Assembly: GCF_000224145.3 (NCBI RefSeq)
Contig: NW_004190451.2
Coordinates: 1 to 64,000, forward strand
Length of the DNA stretch: 64,000 nucleotides
Reading direction: 5' to 3'
DNA from: Ciona intestinalis
Lineage: Eukaryota > Chordata > Ascidiacea > Phlebobranchia > Cionidae
In this document: in pieces, positions 9,822 through 20,520 of the stretch
How positions within the stretch are numbered: the stretch's first letter is position 1
How the letters are laid out: every line of letters begins with the position of its first letter
Made by a program: the position numbers and the translations under genes
Notes under the pieces: model-generated
The model's database searches: none
The model's input: only the letters and a program-made list of their open reading frames with translations
What the model was told of the DNA's origin: nothing

Positions 9822-12800
9822 CTACCAGTATTGCTGACGACTGTTGTATTCATGACCTCGGTTCTTGTATTCGTCGCTGTAAGATCTTTTGTTAAAATCT
9901 TGACCATATGCTCCACTGGTGAATTTGTTGTCGTATGCTCCAAATGAGGATCGGCTTTCGTCGTTATATTTGGAGGATTCACTGTGGCGTTCGAGATCAA
10001 ATCGAACATTACGGCTGCAGCCAGAAATTGAGTCATTTTGGCCTGGGCCGTAGTAAGAAGTGCAAGCGTTGTTGCTACTGTTGACGTAGTTGCTTCTGTG
10101 TGCAAGGTTGGAAAGAGAAAGCACCAAAGCTGATCTTGAAGGCAAGTAGATCTAAAAGTGAAGCAAACGATTTAAAAAAAGTTCTAGGGTTCAAAACACT
10201 TTGTTAATATAAACTTGCCATCATTGAATTAGGGAAGTTGTCGTAATGACCCGTCTTGGCATGGAATTCAATATTGGATTGGTTTCTGCTGTGACCACCA
10301 AAGCAACGATCATCAGAATCCAACACAATTTTATAGCTGAAAATATTCAAGTTTGGAATAATATCCGGTTAAAGACATTGCTTGTATGTATGCATGTATA
10401 TATAAAAGATTTGCGCATTCGTCTACCTTCCAAATCGTTCCACTGGGATTCTGTAATCTGGGTAACTCTTCGTTGGGTGAAAGTTAAACGCGAAAATAAG
10501 TCCAGCACGTTCGAACACAAACACCTTGTCACTTTCCTCTGCTCGAGTTACTACAGCCTATTATGTGGAAGTTGTTATACATCAGATTAATGAAGATTTC
10601 GTTTGAAATAATGTACCTGATTAGATTTTAACCACCCATATCGCTCTTCTGTCTTGTTCATAGCTCGGTCGAATCGGTTTAGAAACTTGTATCTAAGTTG
10701 TTGGTTGTCAGCTAGATGAAACTGTCTTCGAGCGAGTTGGTAGCTGTCATTATTTGAAGGGGAAGGGAGCTCAACCCAGTCAGGATGGCCAAACTCATTC
10801 CCTATGGAAATGTATCACAATAAGAGATACATAAACAACTTTTAAAACGCATAGTTATAACAAAGGCAAACAAGTTTACATAACTCACCAATAAAGTTAA
10901 GAAATCCTTGTCCGGCAAATGCGTGGGTAAATAACCGAGTCATCTTATACAGACTCAACCCACGATCTAAACATGGGGTCAACTGTTGTGATTCCGACAT
11001 TGACGAATCTCCGATCAATTTACGACTCATTGTCATTCGACCAACTTCGTTCTGAGAATTACAAGAAGTCGATTAAAACAATCAATGTGAGATGGAACAC
11101 TCTAAAAATCATCTCGTGATACATCTTTTCCAACAAACCTGTTCGTGATGTTCTGTGAACATGATTCGTTTTTCTTCGACTCGATTTTCTCTGATTATTT
11201 GTCTGATAAAATGCATATTCCAATCTTCGTCTCGCGTATCATTAAATAACTGTAAACATGAATTTTGCTTGATAACAACTGTCACGTAACAATGAATATA
11301 CTAATTTTAGTAAGATGCGTAGCTGGTATGAACAAACCTTTGCCCATACGTTTGCAGCATCCTTAGAAAGCCTGTAGTCGAATCCAAGTCCTCCTTCGCT
11401 TACGGGTCTGCAAAGAGCTGGCATACCTGGTACATCCTGTAATTGAACAAGTTAGGAATCTTCACCAATCACAAGGTGATATTAAGGTGCTTTTACCTCA
11501 GCAATGGTGATCACGTTCGGGTAGAAATTGTGAAGCATATCGTTCATCAACATGATGTAAGCCAAACCGTCAGTTTTCATTTGCATACCGAAGTATTGGG
11601 AGTCTTGATTATCTCGGAGAGAAAATCGTTGATCTGCTGGGGAAAAAAAACTTAAAAATAGAAACTTTGTTTCATTAAATGTAGAACCCATACATACCAT
11701 ATTTGGATGAGTCATGGAAGATCATTGATGACAATCCGTTGAATCGAAAGCCATCGACGTGATATTCGTTGACGTAATAACGTAATTGCGACATAAGGAA
11801 TCGAAGAGTTTCCCATCTGCAAGTTTATAATAAATGTACATGCAAATATTTATTTTTAAAACTATCGCATACTTTTTATAATCGAAAATTCGGGTATCAT
11901 GTTCGTTGTTGAAACCCCTAGCTCCCTCTTCAAAGAAGCAAGCCTCAGTTCCATCAAACATGTTCAATCCATCCAGAACGTTCTTGGATGCTTCTCCGTG
12001 CATGACGTCAACCATCACATAGATACCCATTCCATGAGCAGTTTGGACAAGTTTTTTGAATTCTTCAGGTGTTCCGTACCGACTGAAATGTTACGGCCGT
12101 TAATTAACTGATATGATTTGCTTATAAGTTGGTTAGATGGTCGCTGATATTACCTGGAGGTGGCAAAATAATTAGTGACTTGGTATCCCCAACTTGGGTA
12201 GTAGGAATGTTCGATCACAGCCATAAGAAGAAGCGAGTTGTATCCTTGATCCCGAATGCGAGGAAGAACGTTTGTTGTGAAGTGACGGTAAGTGGAAACT
12301 TCACAACGATCGGATGCAATTCCAATGTGTGCTTCGTAGATACGAAGACGATCCGGTTTGTTTGGTCGTGTATGAGTAAACTGCAAAGCAAAACCGTAAG
12401 AACAAGAAATATAATCGTACACGTTGTTGTAATGACATTAGACCTGTACTTGTTGCGACGAAGGAGGATTCCAGAACCTCCATTTGAAATCCTTGGTTGC
12501 CCCCACGCTGAACAACATACTTTGCCCATGGAGAAATTCGTTCGATTCGTTGGTTGTCTTTCGTTTCAATAACGATCTGTACAGAATTTCATACATAATA
12601 CCAGCAGTTTTCAACATAGGTTTCACAATTACTTTTAAACTTACCTTAAGCTCACTGCAGTGACGAATAGCACAAGATCCGTCTCGGTTTGGAGGAATAA
12701 AGAGTTCCCATTTACCGAACCCGATCTCCCGATATTGAACAAGATTCCAGTTATCTGTCAAATGATTTCAATTGGAAGTCTGACTTTTTCTTTACAAGCT

Positions 12801-13165
12801 ACTAAGCAAAAAAACGAGTCTTACTAAATTCTCCTTTTAGATAAACAGCTCTCGCATTCGGAATCCATTCCATGCATCTTACTCCTCCGTCTCCCGTCAT
12901 TATCACTCCGAACTCCTTGTGTCCTTGAGTAAATCGCTCCGTACCCTCCTTCCTTTCAATCGACATCTTTGTCTTCTCGAACATTCCATGTCTTCAACAA
13001 AAAGTTGTTATACCGGCATATAAACCGATTTGTTATCTATCACACTTACCTTGCCCGAATGTCGCCTTCGTACATTCGTAGCTGAGGGTAGCTACGAAAG
13101 AGATTCTCAATAGCGGAAATTCTGAACTGATGCATACCTTGGTTGTTGTAGCTTGAGCATTCCAT
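9822..13165 (-). CDS. Glycogen branching enzyme (GBE1) homologue, catalytically compromised
   Basis: Fifteen minus-strand exons: 13050-13165, 12825-12991, 12645-12754, 12444-12576, 12154-12380, 11873-12082, 11698-11816, 11497-11636, 11338-11436, 11139-11249, 10889-11051, 10617-10801, 10427-10557, 10219-10336, 9822-10151. The product is about 785 aa (GBE1 is about 700). CBM48-like start ([20 protein letters not shown]), GH13 barrel ([38 protein letters not shown]), then GNEFGHPDW and the C-terminal [14 protein letters not shown] domain align with GBE1 throughout. Three conserved catalytic-core positions differ: region I HSH is HGE, the nucleophile Asp of GFRFDG is Asn (GFRFNG), and region IV ESHDQ is EHHEQ; the acid/base Glu (ITIAE) remains. 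Exon 12444-12576 carries one extra base (133 nt, both neighbours phase 0) near the GGGGG run, so it is either an error or a frameshift. The tail after [12 protein letters not shown] adds about 90 Ser/Asn/Tyr-rich residues. ATG at 13165 is chosen because the upstream in-frame ATG (13252) overlaps the TATA box. Confidence 0.85.
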
Positions 13166-13250
13166 TATGATAAGAAGCAGAATTGTCTTGAGGGTGAAGA
13201 TGCTTTGATTGAAGTTTGAACTGAATGATGATGTTGTATTGTTTCGGCCC

Positions 13251-13261
13251 ACCCTTTTATA
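13251..13261 (-). promoter_or_regulatory. TATA box of the branching-enzyme homologue
   Basis: TATAAAAGGGT on the minus strand lies 86-96 bases upstream of the ATG. It is followed by a segment (GCCGAAACAATAC...ACATCATCATTCA) that is also conserved in front of the inverted pseudogene copy. Confidence 0.7.
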
Positions 13262-13501
13262 CTCGATATTGTCTAATCTCTTTACAATTAAACCCTTGGG
13301 AATTGCTTGAACCGGAAAGTTTCAAATTACTTTCCTGCAACTACGCCCCACTAGTCTAATTGCGATTTTGTAATCCTTCATCATTTTAATCCGATAAATA
13401 GGAAACAAACGGGTTTAAGCGTGGGAGTGTTATTACGTGTAAGGCATTATTGGTTAACTTTTTTAATGTTATCGTATAGTAAACATATTACAATGGGTAT
13501 A

Positions 13502-13695
13502 TAGTAGGGTGGGGCAAGATGGGACATCTTTGGCACATAACATACAAATATTCGATCGTTTTTTTACCAATTAACAATGATCTGTGGAAATCGTGGGGAT
13601 ATGGGTTTATACTTCTTCGATGTTCTTTGTTTACTACCCAAAGGGACGAGAAAATAATAAAATGAAACGGTGTCCCTTCTTCTCCCCTTACTCTA
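13502..13695. mobile_element. MITE (AGTAGGGTGGGG family)
   Basis: Left end tagtagggtggggcaagatg, right end ggtgtcccttcttctcccct, family interior between them. It sits between the branching-enzyme homologue and its inverted copy. Confidence 0.8.
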
Positions 13696-13998
13696 ATGAA
13701 AGCAGCATATAACAGCAATGTAAGGTTTAAGAAGCTTCAAAGCGTAATTACTTAAACGGCCGATGCAGAAACAAATGTATAACATACGTGTACCGCTAGA
13801 TAAAATTATCAATGGTCAACTGTAAGTCTTTAAATTGTGTACATGACTACAGTCTATAAATATTTTTATAATGAATCGTATATGGCACAAGTTATATAAA
13901 AATATACACAGTAGTAAAAGCGGACCGTGCCACGATATTGAACACAAGAGATCACAGATCTAATGAATGAGCACGTTTTTAACTAATTAGCATAATAT

Positions 13999-14193
13999 AG
14001 TAGAGTCGGGGAAGATGGGGCACCTTTAACACATAATATCCAAATAGCCTGATCGTGTTTTAAACAATTAACAACGGTCTGTGGAAGTCGTGATGATACG
14101 GTTTTATAATTCATTAAATGTTCTTTGGTTACTACTAAATCAAAAGAGAAAACAAAATGAAAAGGTGTCCCATCTACCCCCAACCTGCTATAT
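13999..14193. mobile_element. MITE (AGTAGGGTGGGG family)
   Basis: Left end tagtagagtcggggaagatg, right end ggtgtcccatctacccccaa, interior ctgatcgtgttttaaacaat and ggttactactaaat. Confidence 0.8.
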
Positions 14194-14449
14194 TAATTAA
14201 TCCTTTTACTACAACGGTCGACTGGGCTCGATCAAAAACAAATCTGAAGTAACAAACAAAACGGGTTCTAGTCGACATTGGTGACTGTGGAGCAGTAGGC
14301 AGAATGTATTTATACATGTATTATAACTAATGAACGTTATGATTATGAGGATTGAGTGATTGGTAGAGAATATGTGTAAATACGCTTTGTACAACTCCTG
14401 TACCATGCGTTTACTGTAAACTTACACTAGTTAACATTGTCGTCGCTTG

Positions 14450-14720
14450 AAAACGTTTGTTTTCATAAATTTTGACAAACCGTAATCACGCAGTAATCAG
14501 GTAATGTTAGAAGTTAATATTAATCATATGATGTTGAATTAAAAATTATGGTTCAATTACGATTAATGATAATACGGTATAAGAGTAATGCATTTAATGC
14601 GTCCCCACTTAAATGCTAATAGTTTGATTCAGTCGTGAATCGTTGTGTGGATTTCTTATCTTATATAACACGTGCCGTCGTTCCCCGCCAAATTCCAGAC
14701 AGTGTTTTCGCTAAATGTAA
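14450..14720. repeat. Dispersed repeat; second copy at 36.4-37.0 kb interrupted by an LTR
   Basis: Shared blocks include gataata-ggtat-aagag, taatagtttgat-cag, caatcgttgtgtg-att and aacacgtg. In the 36.5 kb copy a solo LTR splits the sequence at the position where this copy reads straight through. Confidence 0.55.
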
Positions 14721-14884
14721 AGTGCATGAGGAAAGTAATCGTTAATTAATCGCTCATCGTGCGGTTATAAATCTAAAAATTCAGTCCAAAAGTTATAAAT
14801 ATATATTATGATTTGATTTAAATCAAGAGATCAAAGAAAAATGCTAGAATTAGGAATTGAGATAAGTGCGGAAAATAGTCTCGC

Positions 14885-14925
14885 AAAAAACAACAACAAC
14901 AACAACAACAACAACAAGAACAACT
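14885..14925. repeat. (CAA)n microsatellite
   Basis: About nine CAA units followed by an imperfect AAGAACAAC tail. Confidence 0.9.
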
Positions 14926-15230
14926 GTTCAAAGAAAAGAGATCTATATGATCACTAACGTGCTCAATAAGTTCACGCTATAGGCCAATTAAAGTGGAGCA
15001 TAATTTAATATGAAAGATTAATTAGTAAGTTCCAATTTGACAATCTTTGAGCGGAATGATGACAGCGGGGATTTTTAATAAGTTGTCAAATTATTAGAGC
15101 ATAATGACAGCAGCGGATGTAAAAGTACATTTTAAGCCAGATAAGATCTGTGTAACAAAAACAATGTCTGGTAATTAAAACTTCCTTCACATTTAATTCA
15201 TAAGGATTAAAGAGATCAGACACCCTGGTC

Positions 15231-16870
15231 TATAAAAAGGCAGACCGAAACAATACGACATCATCATTCAATTCAGGCTTGGGTCAACAAAGCATCTTCA
15301 GCTTTAAAGAAAACTTTGCTTCTTATCATAATGGATTGCTCAAGCTACAACAACCAAGTTATGCATCAGTGCAGAGTTCCCGCCACCCTTAGCTTCAACT
15401 GTACAAAGGGGACATTTAGGCAAGGTAGGTGTGACAGATAATAACTTGTGTTGTATGTCGGTATAACAACGTTTTGTTTAAGATATAGTACAATGGGGGA
15501 AGATAGGACACTTAAGCACATATTTCCAAATATTTCCAAAATCAAAATAGATGACGGTTTTTGGTTAATACCACGAATTAGTACTATCATTCCTTTATTA
15601 ATTGACACCAATTTAATAAAAAATAATAAATCACACGAGGACTTATTTAACTATCCGCACAACAAGTGAAATTTTACAAATTCGAAAACACACAGGATAA
15701 GATGGGACAGTTTGAAATCATTGTTAATTTTGATTATTAGGTGTATTTATTTATAGAAATATACGTAAATAACACGAAATAATGCTGTACGCTTTGAAAA
15801 GTAAGTCTAAACATTCTTTTTCTTGCCCTACTGCTATAGTTTTTAACATGTTACCTATACATTATATTATTGCATAACAATTGGTACAAAATATTATCTT
15901 TTTATTATATCAGTATCTTATAGTTGAAAACCCCCTGAGGTATAAATTACTAAATTAAAAGCAAATCTTTTAAAGTTTGGCAATGAAAACATACAAAACT
16001 ACAATGTGGGGGAAGATGGGACTCTAAATTGAAATATATTTACATTAGCAGTATTCTACAACTTGTAGTTAACCTACCGAGTTTAACAAGCTGTGCTAGT
16101 TTCTTTGCCATGTAAACTTTATATATATACCGTTTAACTGATATTTTTTGTTGTTTTTTATCTTAAATTAAAGTCATATTGACCACTGCCTGTTTTCTTT
16201 ATGCTTATATCTCAGTGTTTTTTTACAAAACTGAAACTAGTTTTATGAGACGGTTGTTTTATGAAGCTATGAAACTAGTTTAATCGTTCGCACACGCAAA
16301 CTAAAAAAATCATTGGCTTTACTATGATTTAGCGAGTATTAAAAAATAGCACCTTACTATTTCGCATTTTTTTACCTGTTCAAAGTATACTGTTTCTATT
16401 TTACATATTTTTTTAATATTTAAAAACAGTAATGAGCTTTGACGGGCGTTTTATAAGGTCGTGATAATACTGTCGAATAATTCTGTAACCTTATTTTCCT
16501 GATTATCATTACATGGGGGTCCGTAAAAAGAAAATTAAAAAATAGTCTCGTCTGACAAAGTGTCCCATCTTCTCCCACCCTACTATATGAAATGTTCGAG
16601 AAGACTGTAAGATGTCAATTGAAAAGAAGGAGAGTTTGGAGCGATTTACTCAAGATCCCCGGAAGAAGACGGAGGAGTAAGATCCCTGGAATGGATTCCA
16701 AACGCAAGAACTATTTATCTTAAAGCAGATTCAGTAAGATCTGGTATTATCTCAATGACACAGTCGTCTAATGAAAATCACTTGACAGATAACTGGAATC
16801 ATGTTCAAATATTTGTGTCAAATAAAGTGAATGTTTCTTGTACATTCAACGATTGTCAACGGCTGTCAGT
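15231..16870 (+). pseudogene. Inverted, decayed partial copy of the branching-enzyme homologue
   Basis: TATAAAAAGG at 15231 and the following leader match the promoter of the intact gene at 13.2 kb. Exon-1 homology runs from the ATG at 15331 to a gt donor after 15424: it begins MDCSSYNNQ against MECSSYNNQ, but it is 22 bases shorter than the parent exon, so the frame is lost. Exon-2 homology (16590-16733, FEK..MSIE then a W-I-P-N-A block) has an internal deletion and stops, and starts directly at the edge of a MITE, so its splice acceptor is gone. Exon-3 homology (16789 to about 16870) keeps the acag acceptor and DNWN but then diverges. Nothing matching later exons follows. Introns are retained, so this is a segmental inverted duplication and not a retrocopy. 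The copy points away from the intact gene, with promoters facing each other across 2 kb. Confidence 0.85.
15483..16588. mobile_element. MITE-family elements, possibly nested, including a long (about 590 bp) member
   Basis: A first end (tagtacaatgggggaagatagg) lies at 15485, and an internal aggataagatgggacag at 15695. A second complete-looking pair runs from tacaatgtgggggaagatgg (about 16000) to gtcccatcttctcccaccct (to 16588). The interior differs from the common 190 bp form, so this may be a related subfamily or one element inside another. All lie in intron 1 of the pseudogene. Confidence 0.5.
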
Positions 16871-16879
16871 TCTTGGTAT

Positions 16880-17645
16880 AAACTTGTGGGTCTATAAATA
16901 AATAATAGACCGACCAAAAATACTGATGTTTTTTGGCAGTTATACAGAAAAAAAAGAACGACCTACAAAGTTACATACGTGGTAAGCGGGCACAAGCTGC
17001 ATGAAACAGATTATCCGTGTTATAACGCCTGTCGTCTTATCTCTATGGAAAGATAAAACAAGTTAAGTTTATTTATTCAACTTACTTTATGAAGTTGTAT
17101 AATATACGTACCCTTTCATTAAATCTCTGCTCTTTTGTTAAATGTTAGCGCGGGACTCAAAGCCATAGAAATTGTATTTCTATGGCTTTGGCGGGACTCA
17201 TTTGGTTTGCGCCCCAGCCTCCAGGATGTATGCAGTACAATTCGATAACAATATTTTCCGAATCGTCATTTATTTTACACAAACATAGTGAAATTGCAAA
17301 TACACTAAAACGTTACAGTTGAATTTTATTTCGGTATGAGCACGGGGCATTGTCGGAGTTTTGTTTGCTTAGCATGCACCGACTGTTCCGCATTTTTGGC
17401 CAATCATTCCTCAGATTTGTATAAGTTGCCTAAACTTCCTATCTACCTATTACTTCCGTTATCTAATTGGTCAGCAGACTTCGCCGCCAACTCTGCCACT
17501 TTATGCGGCTTTAATTACGTACCGCTCGCACTGTTGTCTTTTTTAATGTACTTTCCTACTTCCTTGTTTAGTTCTATTTGCCACGTTACTCCTTTTGCTG
17601 CTTGCAAGTAAAGTACTGTAAAGTACATTTCAGCAGAAAAGAATC
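16880..17645. other. Intergenic with SINE 3' end and a flanked hairpin
   Basis: About 16980-17060 matches the 3' end of the local tRNA-derived SINE (gcgggcacaagctgcatgaa...ataacgcctgtcgtc). A perfect hairpin follows at 17159-17189. The ORF at 17336-17611 has no recognisable features. The rest is probably 5' flank of the hydrolase gene. Confidence 0.4.
17150..17200. repeat. Perfect 14 bp hairpin between 10 bp direct repeats
   Basis: AAAGCCATAGAAAT / ATTTCTATGGCTTT are separated by three bases (17159-17189). GCGGGACTCA lies on each side (17150-17159, 17191-17200) as a direct repeat. The layout is that of a tiny foldback insertion with a target duplication. Confidence 0.75.
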
Positions 17646-20520
17646 ATGAGCAACAGGCTCTTAGACATTTTTCTTGGTCTGTGCTATTATGCGGTTGGTT
17701 GTTTCTGGGCTAGCATTGTGGTCCCAGTGGTCACCGTTTACACCCTATTAGGGGGAAAACAACGAGTTAACAAGTTTTTTACGAAGGGAGATCATTCTAA
17801 ATTACCCGAAGGTAATAAATAATATTTGTTATTATTATTTTAAACATGGATCGTTTGTTTGTATAAGTGTGATGCCATGTAATCGCAAAGTTCATAAATT
17901 CTTGTTATATATGTATATTGAATTATATAAATGTTTGAACTTGGAACTGTTTTTGATTTCATTTAGTCGCCAGCTGTGTCAAGGTTAATCATGATTTCAT
18001 TCAAACTGAATCTGGAAACAAATTTCATTATGTTCACCTTGGAGAAAAAGATAAACCGCTGATGATCATTCTTCATGGATTCCCGGACTGTTGGTAAGTT
18101 ATAAGCCGTTTTACCAAACTTTTTGTGATACACACATAAATGAATGAATATTACCTATTTATCCTTACGTGGGGAGACAAAGACGGTCATTATAACGAGG
18201 GTGTTTTATTATACATCTCATGCTTGCTCTGTGTATTTGAACAGATTGTCCTTAACTTTTTGGGATACATATACCCTTTTAGTTATCCGGCACCCCAATA
18301 TTTCATAATGAGTTTTCTGATTAACAGGCCTTAGCAGGGTAGTTCGATCATTTGTTGTTAACATTATGTTACCATAAACGGCAAACTAATTTAAACTGAT
18401 TGAGCGATACCAATTTATATTACTACTTTAGTGGTATAATATTAAATAGGTTTTTAAAATGATCTTTTTTAAAGAAGGATAATATTTTTAGTTGTGTGAT
18501 GACATGCTCTTCAATTCCCCTTGGGAGTCGGTGGTCACAGACTCACAGAAGTGATATTTATTAGACAACTATTTCATATAGCTATGGTTAAAGGTTATGT
18601 TTCAAAATGAGTTTGTTACACCATAGTCGTTTTATGAACTTTTTAATTGCAGGTATACATGGAGGCACATGATGAAGCAGTATAGTGATCGGTATTATGT
18701 TGTTCTATTTGAGATGAGAGGATATGGTGATTCTTGCAAACCGGAAGGTATAAAGCCCAAATCAATGTTAAACTGTTGATATTATCATCTAATGAAGAAA
18801 AGTAATGAAGAAAGTTTTTTTTCAGGGATTTTATACACACTTTTTTAAAAAAAGCAAGAAAATTATATTTTTTGAACATGCTAACTCAAATTAATTTTTA
18901 TTTCAGGAATTAATAAGTATCACATGGATTATTTGGTAAACGACGTTGCTGAAATAATTGAAGCACTTGGCTACCCTCGTGCTACATTAGTTGCGCATGA
19001 CTGGGGTGGTGCCATTGCTTGGGAAGTACCAAAATACTTTCCTCATCTTGTTGATAAAGTGGTCATCATGAATGCTCCAGTTTTCAGTGCATTAGTGTAA
19101 GATATGAAATAAAACGTAACAGTTAAAAATAGTAATTAAATACCAAAACATATAAACTGTATCAAGTGAAATACTGACAGTTTAAATATTAATTTTGTAC
19201 AACCTTGTGATAAAATATCGTTTCGCAGAAAATGCTTGTCTCGGAATCCCATCCAGTTCTTAAAGAGCTGGTACATACTGACAGTTAAACCATTACTTTT
19301 ACACAACTTTGTGGTAAAAATATAAAATATCATATTGCAGAAAATGCTTGTCTCAGAATCCCATCCAGTTCTTAAAGAGCTGGTACATATTCTTGTTCCA
19401 AATCCCTTGGATTCCAGAGCTCTTGATAAAGTCTAATGATTATGGTGTCTTGAAAGATACACAGAAGAACCTGACTTCTGAAGAGGTGAATGTTTTTAAG
19501 CATTGTGTTGGAAGGAACATCACGTATCCGATCAACTACTACAGAGGAAGTAAGATCGAATAAACAACAGCTCAAGATCAAACATGCCTACAATTGTAGC
19601 AATTCTTACTGTTTAGTGCATAGCAAAAAAATACATATATCAATAATTTTGTTTTTGCAATTTTCACTAAAACAGGTATATGTTTGCAAGGGTGTATTTT
19701 ATGGTCATCCTTTTTAATATCCCTAATTGTCAGTATTTAATACGGCTGTATTTTTTGATAGTATCTATAGTTTTCTGTTGTATAGGCTATTGGTTTTTTT
19801 AGGAAATCCTATTTACCAAGGCCTAGGACTTCCACAGAAATGTAAGCAAGTAACTTCCTATTATTGTTTTTTTTTAGAAAATCACATACAATTTTCTGTT
19901 GTATAGGCTATTGTTTGTTTTTTAGGAAATCCTATTTACCAAGGCTTAGGACTTCCACAGAAGTGTAAGCAAGTAACACAACCTCTTCTCCTAATATGGG
20001 GTGATAAGGATACAGCCTTGGATAAAATACTGGTCCCATATTGTAAGGTAAGTAAATTTTTGTTCCTCAACATTTTTCTGAAGTCAAAAGTGTATGGAGC
20101 CAGATGTGTGTGAAAACGTAAATTTGGAAAAGTATTTAAATTATTTATCTTGAGAGAAAATTGGCTGTTATTGCTATATATATTTATTCTGAAACATATT
20201 TACAACAGAATATATACTAAATTGGAGAGTAGGCCTACCAAAATGTACCTATGGCCATGTTTTTAAAGTCTGTGCTGCATGGATAGGCCGAGTACAATAA
20301 TCTGTAATATTAAGTCAAATTCTATATAACATCTAATTCAAGTAGAGCAGTATTCACAATATAGTCATAAAAGACGAATGGATATTGGTTTAATAGTGTA
20401 AACATTTAGGAGCATGCAACCAACATGAAAGTTTGCATGGTAGAAGGAGCAACACATTGGGTAATGCAGGATGAACCAGATATAGTTTATAATGAGATGG
20501 ACAAGTTTCTGAATATTTAA
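17646..20520 (+). CDS. Epoxide-hydrolase-like alpha/beta hydrolase (EPHX3/4 type)
   Basis: Seven exons in phase: 17646-17811, 17967-18093, 18653-18747, 18907-19096, 19341-19549, 19926-20047, 20410-20520; 339 residues against about 360 for vertebrate EPHX4. An N-terminal membrane anchor (LGLCYYAVGCFWASIVVPVV) precedes the hydrolase fold. The oxyanion motif is HGFPDCW, the nucleophile Asp is in AHDWGGAIAW, the acid Asp is in the LLLIWGDKD segment, and the base His is in GATHWVMQDEP. Lid residues include FQIPWIPE and a Tyr in PINYYRG. All catalytic positions are present, so it should be an active membrane-anchored hydrolase opening lipid epoxides, probably at the endoplasmic reticulum. Truncated tandem copies of the starts of exons 5 and 6 lie just upstream of each (about 19230-19271 and 19802-19856). 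The gene converges on the GOLM1-like gene. Confidence 0.9.
19170..19271 (+). repeat. Truncated tandem copy of intron end plus start of hydrolase exon 5
   Basis: From the atactgacagtt intron block through the cag acceptor to the first 38 or so exon bases (AAAATGCTTGTCTC..., ending ...GAGCTGGTACATA), this repeats the sequence at 19271-19388. The copy then runs into a second atactgacagtt block instead of the rest of the exon. Confidence 0.8.
19775..19856 (+). repeat. Truncated tandem copy of intron end plus start of hydrolase exon 6
   Basis: ttttctgttgtataggctat followed by a T-run acceptor and GAAATCCTATTTACCAAGGC recurs at 19890-19970, where the full exon follows. The short copy ends after aagcaagtaac. 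It retains a usable acceptor and a gtaagc donor-like site. Confidence 0.8.

Noticed and set aside
12129-12572. 147-codon plus-strand ORF
   Set aside because: Antisense shadow of branching-enzyme exons 4 and 5.
13166-13252. Upstream in-frame ATG (13252) for the branching-enzyme homologue
   Set aside because: It overlaps the TATA box and lies upstream of the likely transcription start; the inverted copy conserves only the ATG equivalent to 13165.
14881-14930. CAA tract considered as start of a CRISPR-like or telomeric array
   Set aside because: A simple trinucleotide microsatellite; no spacer structure anywhere in the window.
17336-17611. 91-codon plus-strand ORF before the hydrolase gene
   Set aside because: No motif, signal peptide or splice support, and composition is like that of the surrounding spacer.
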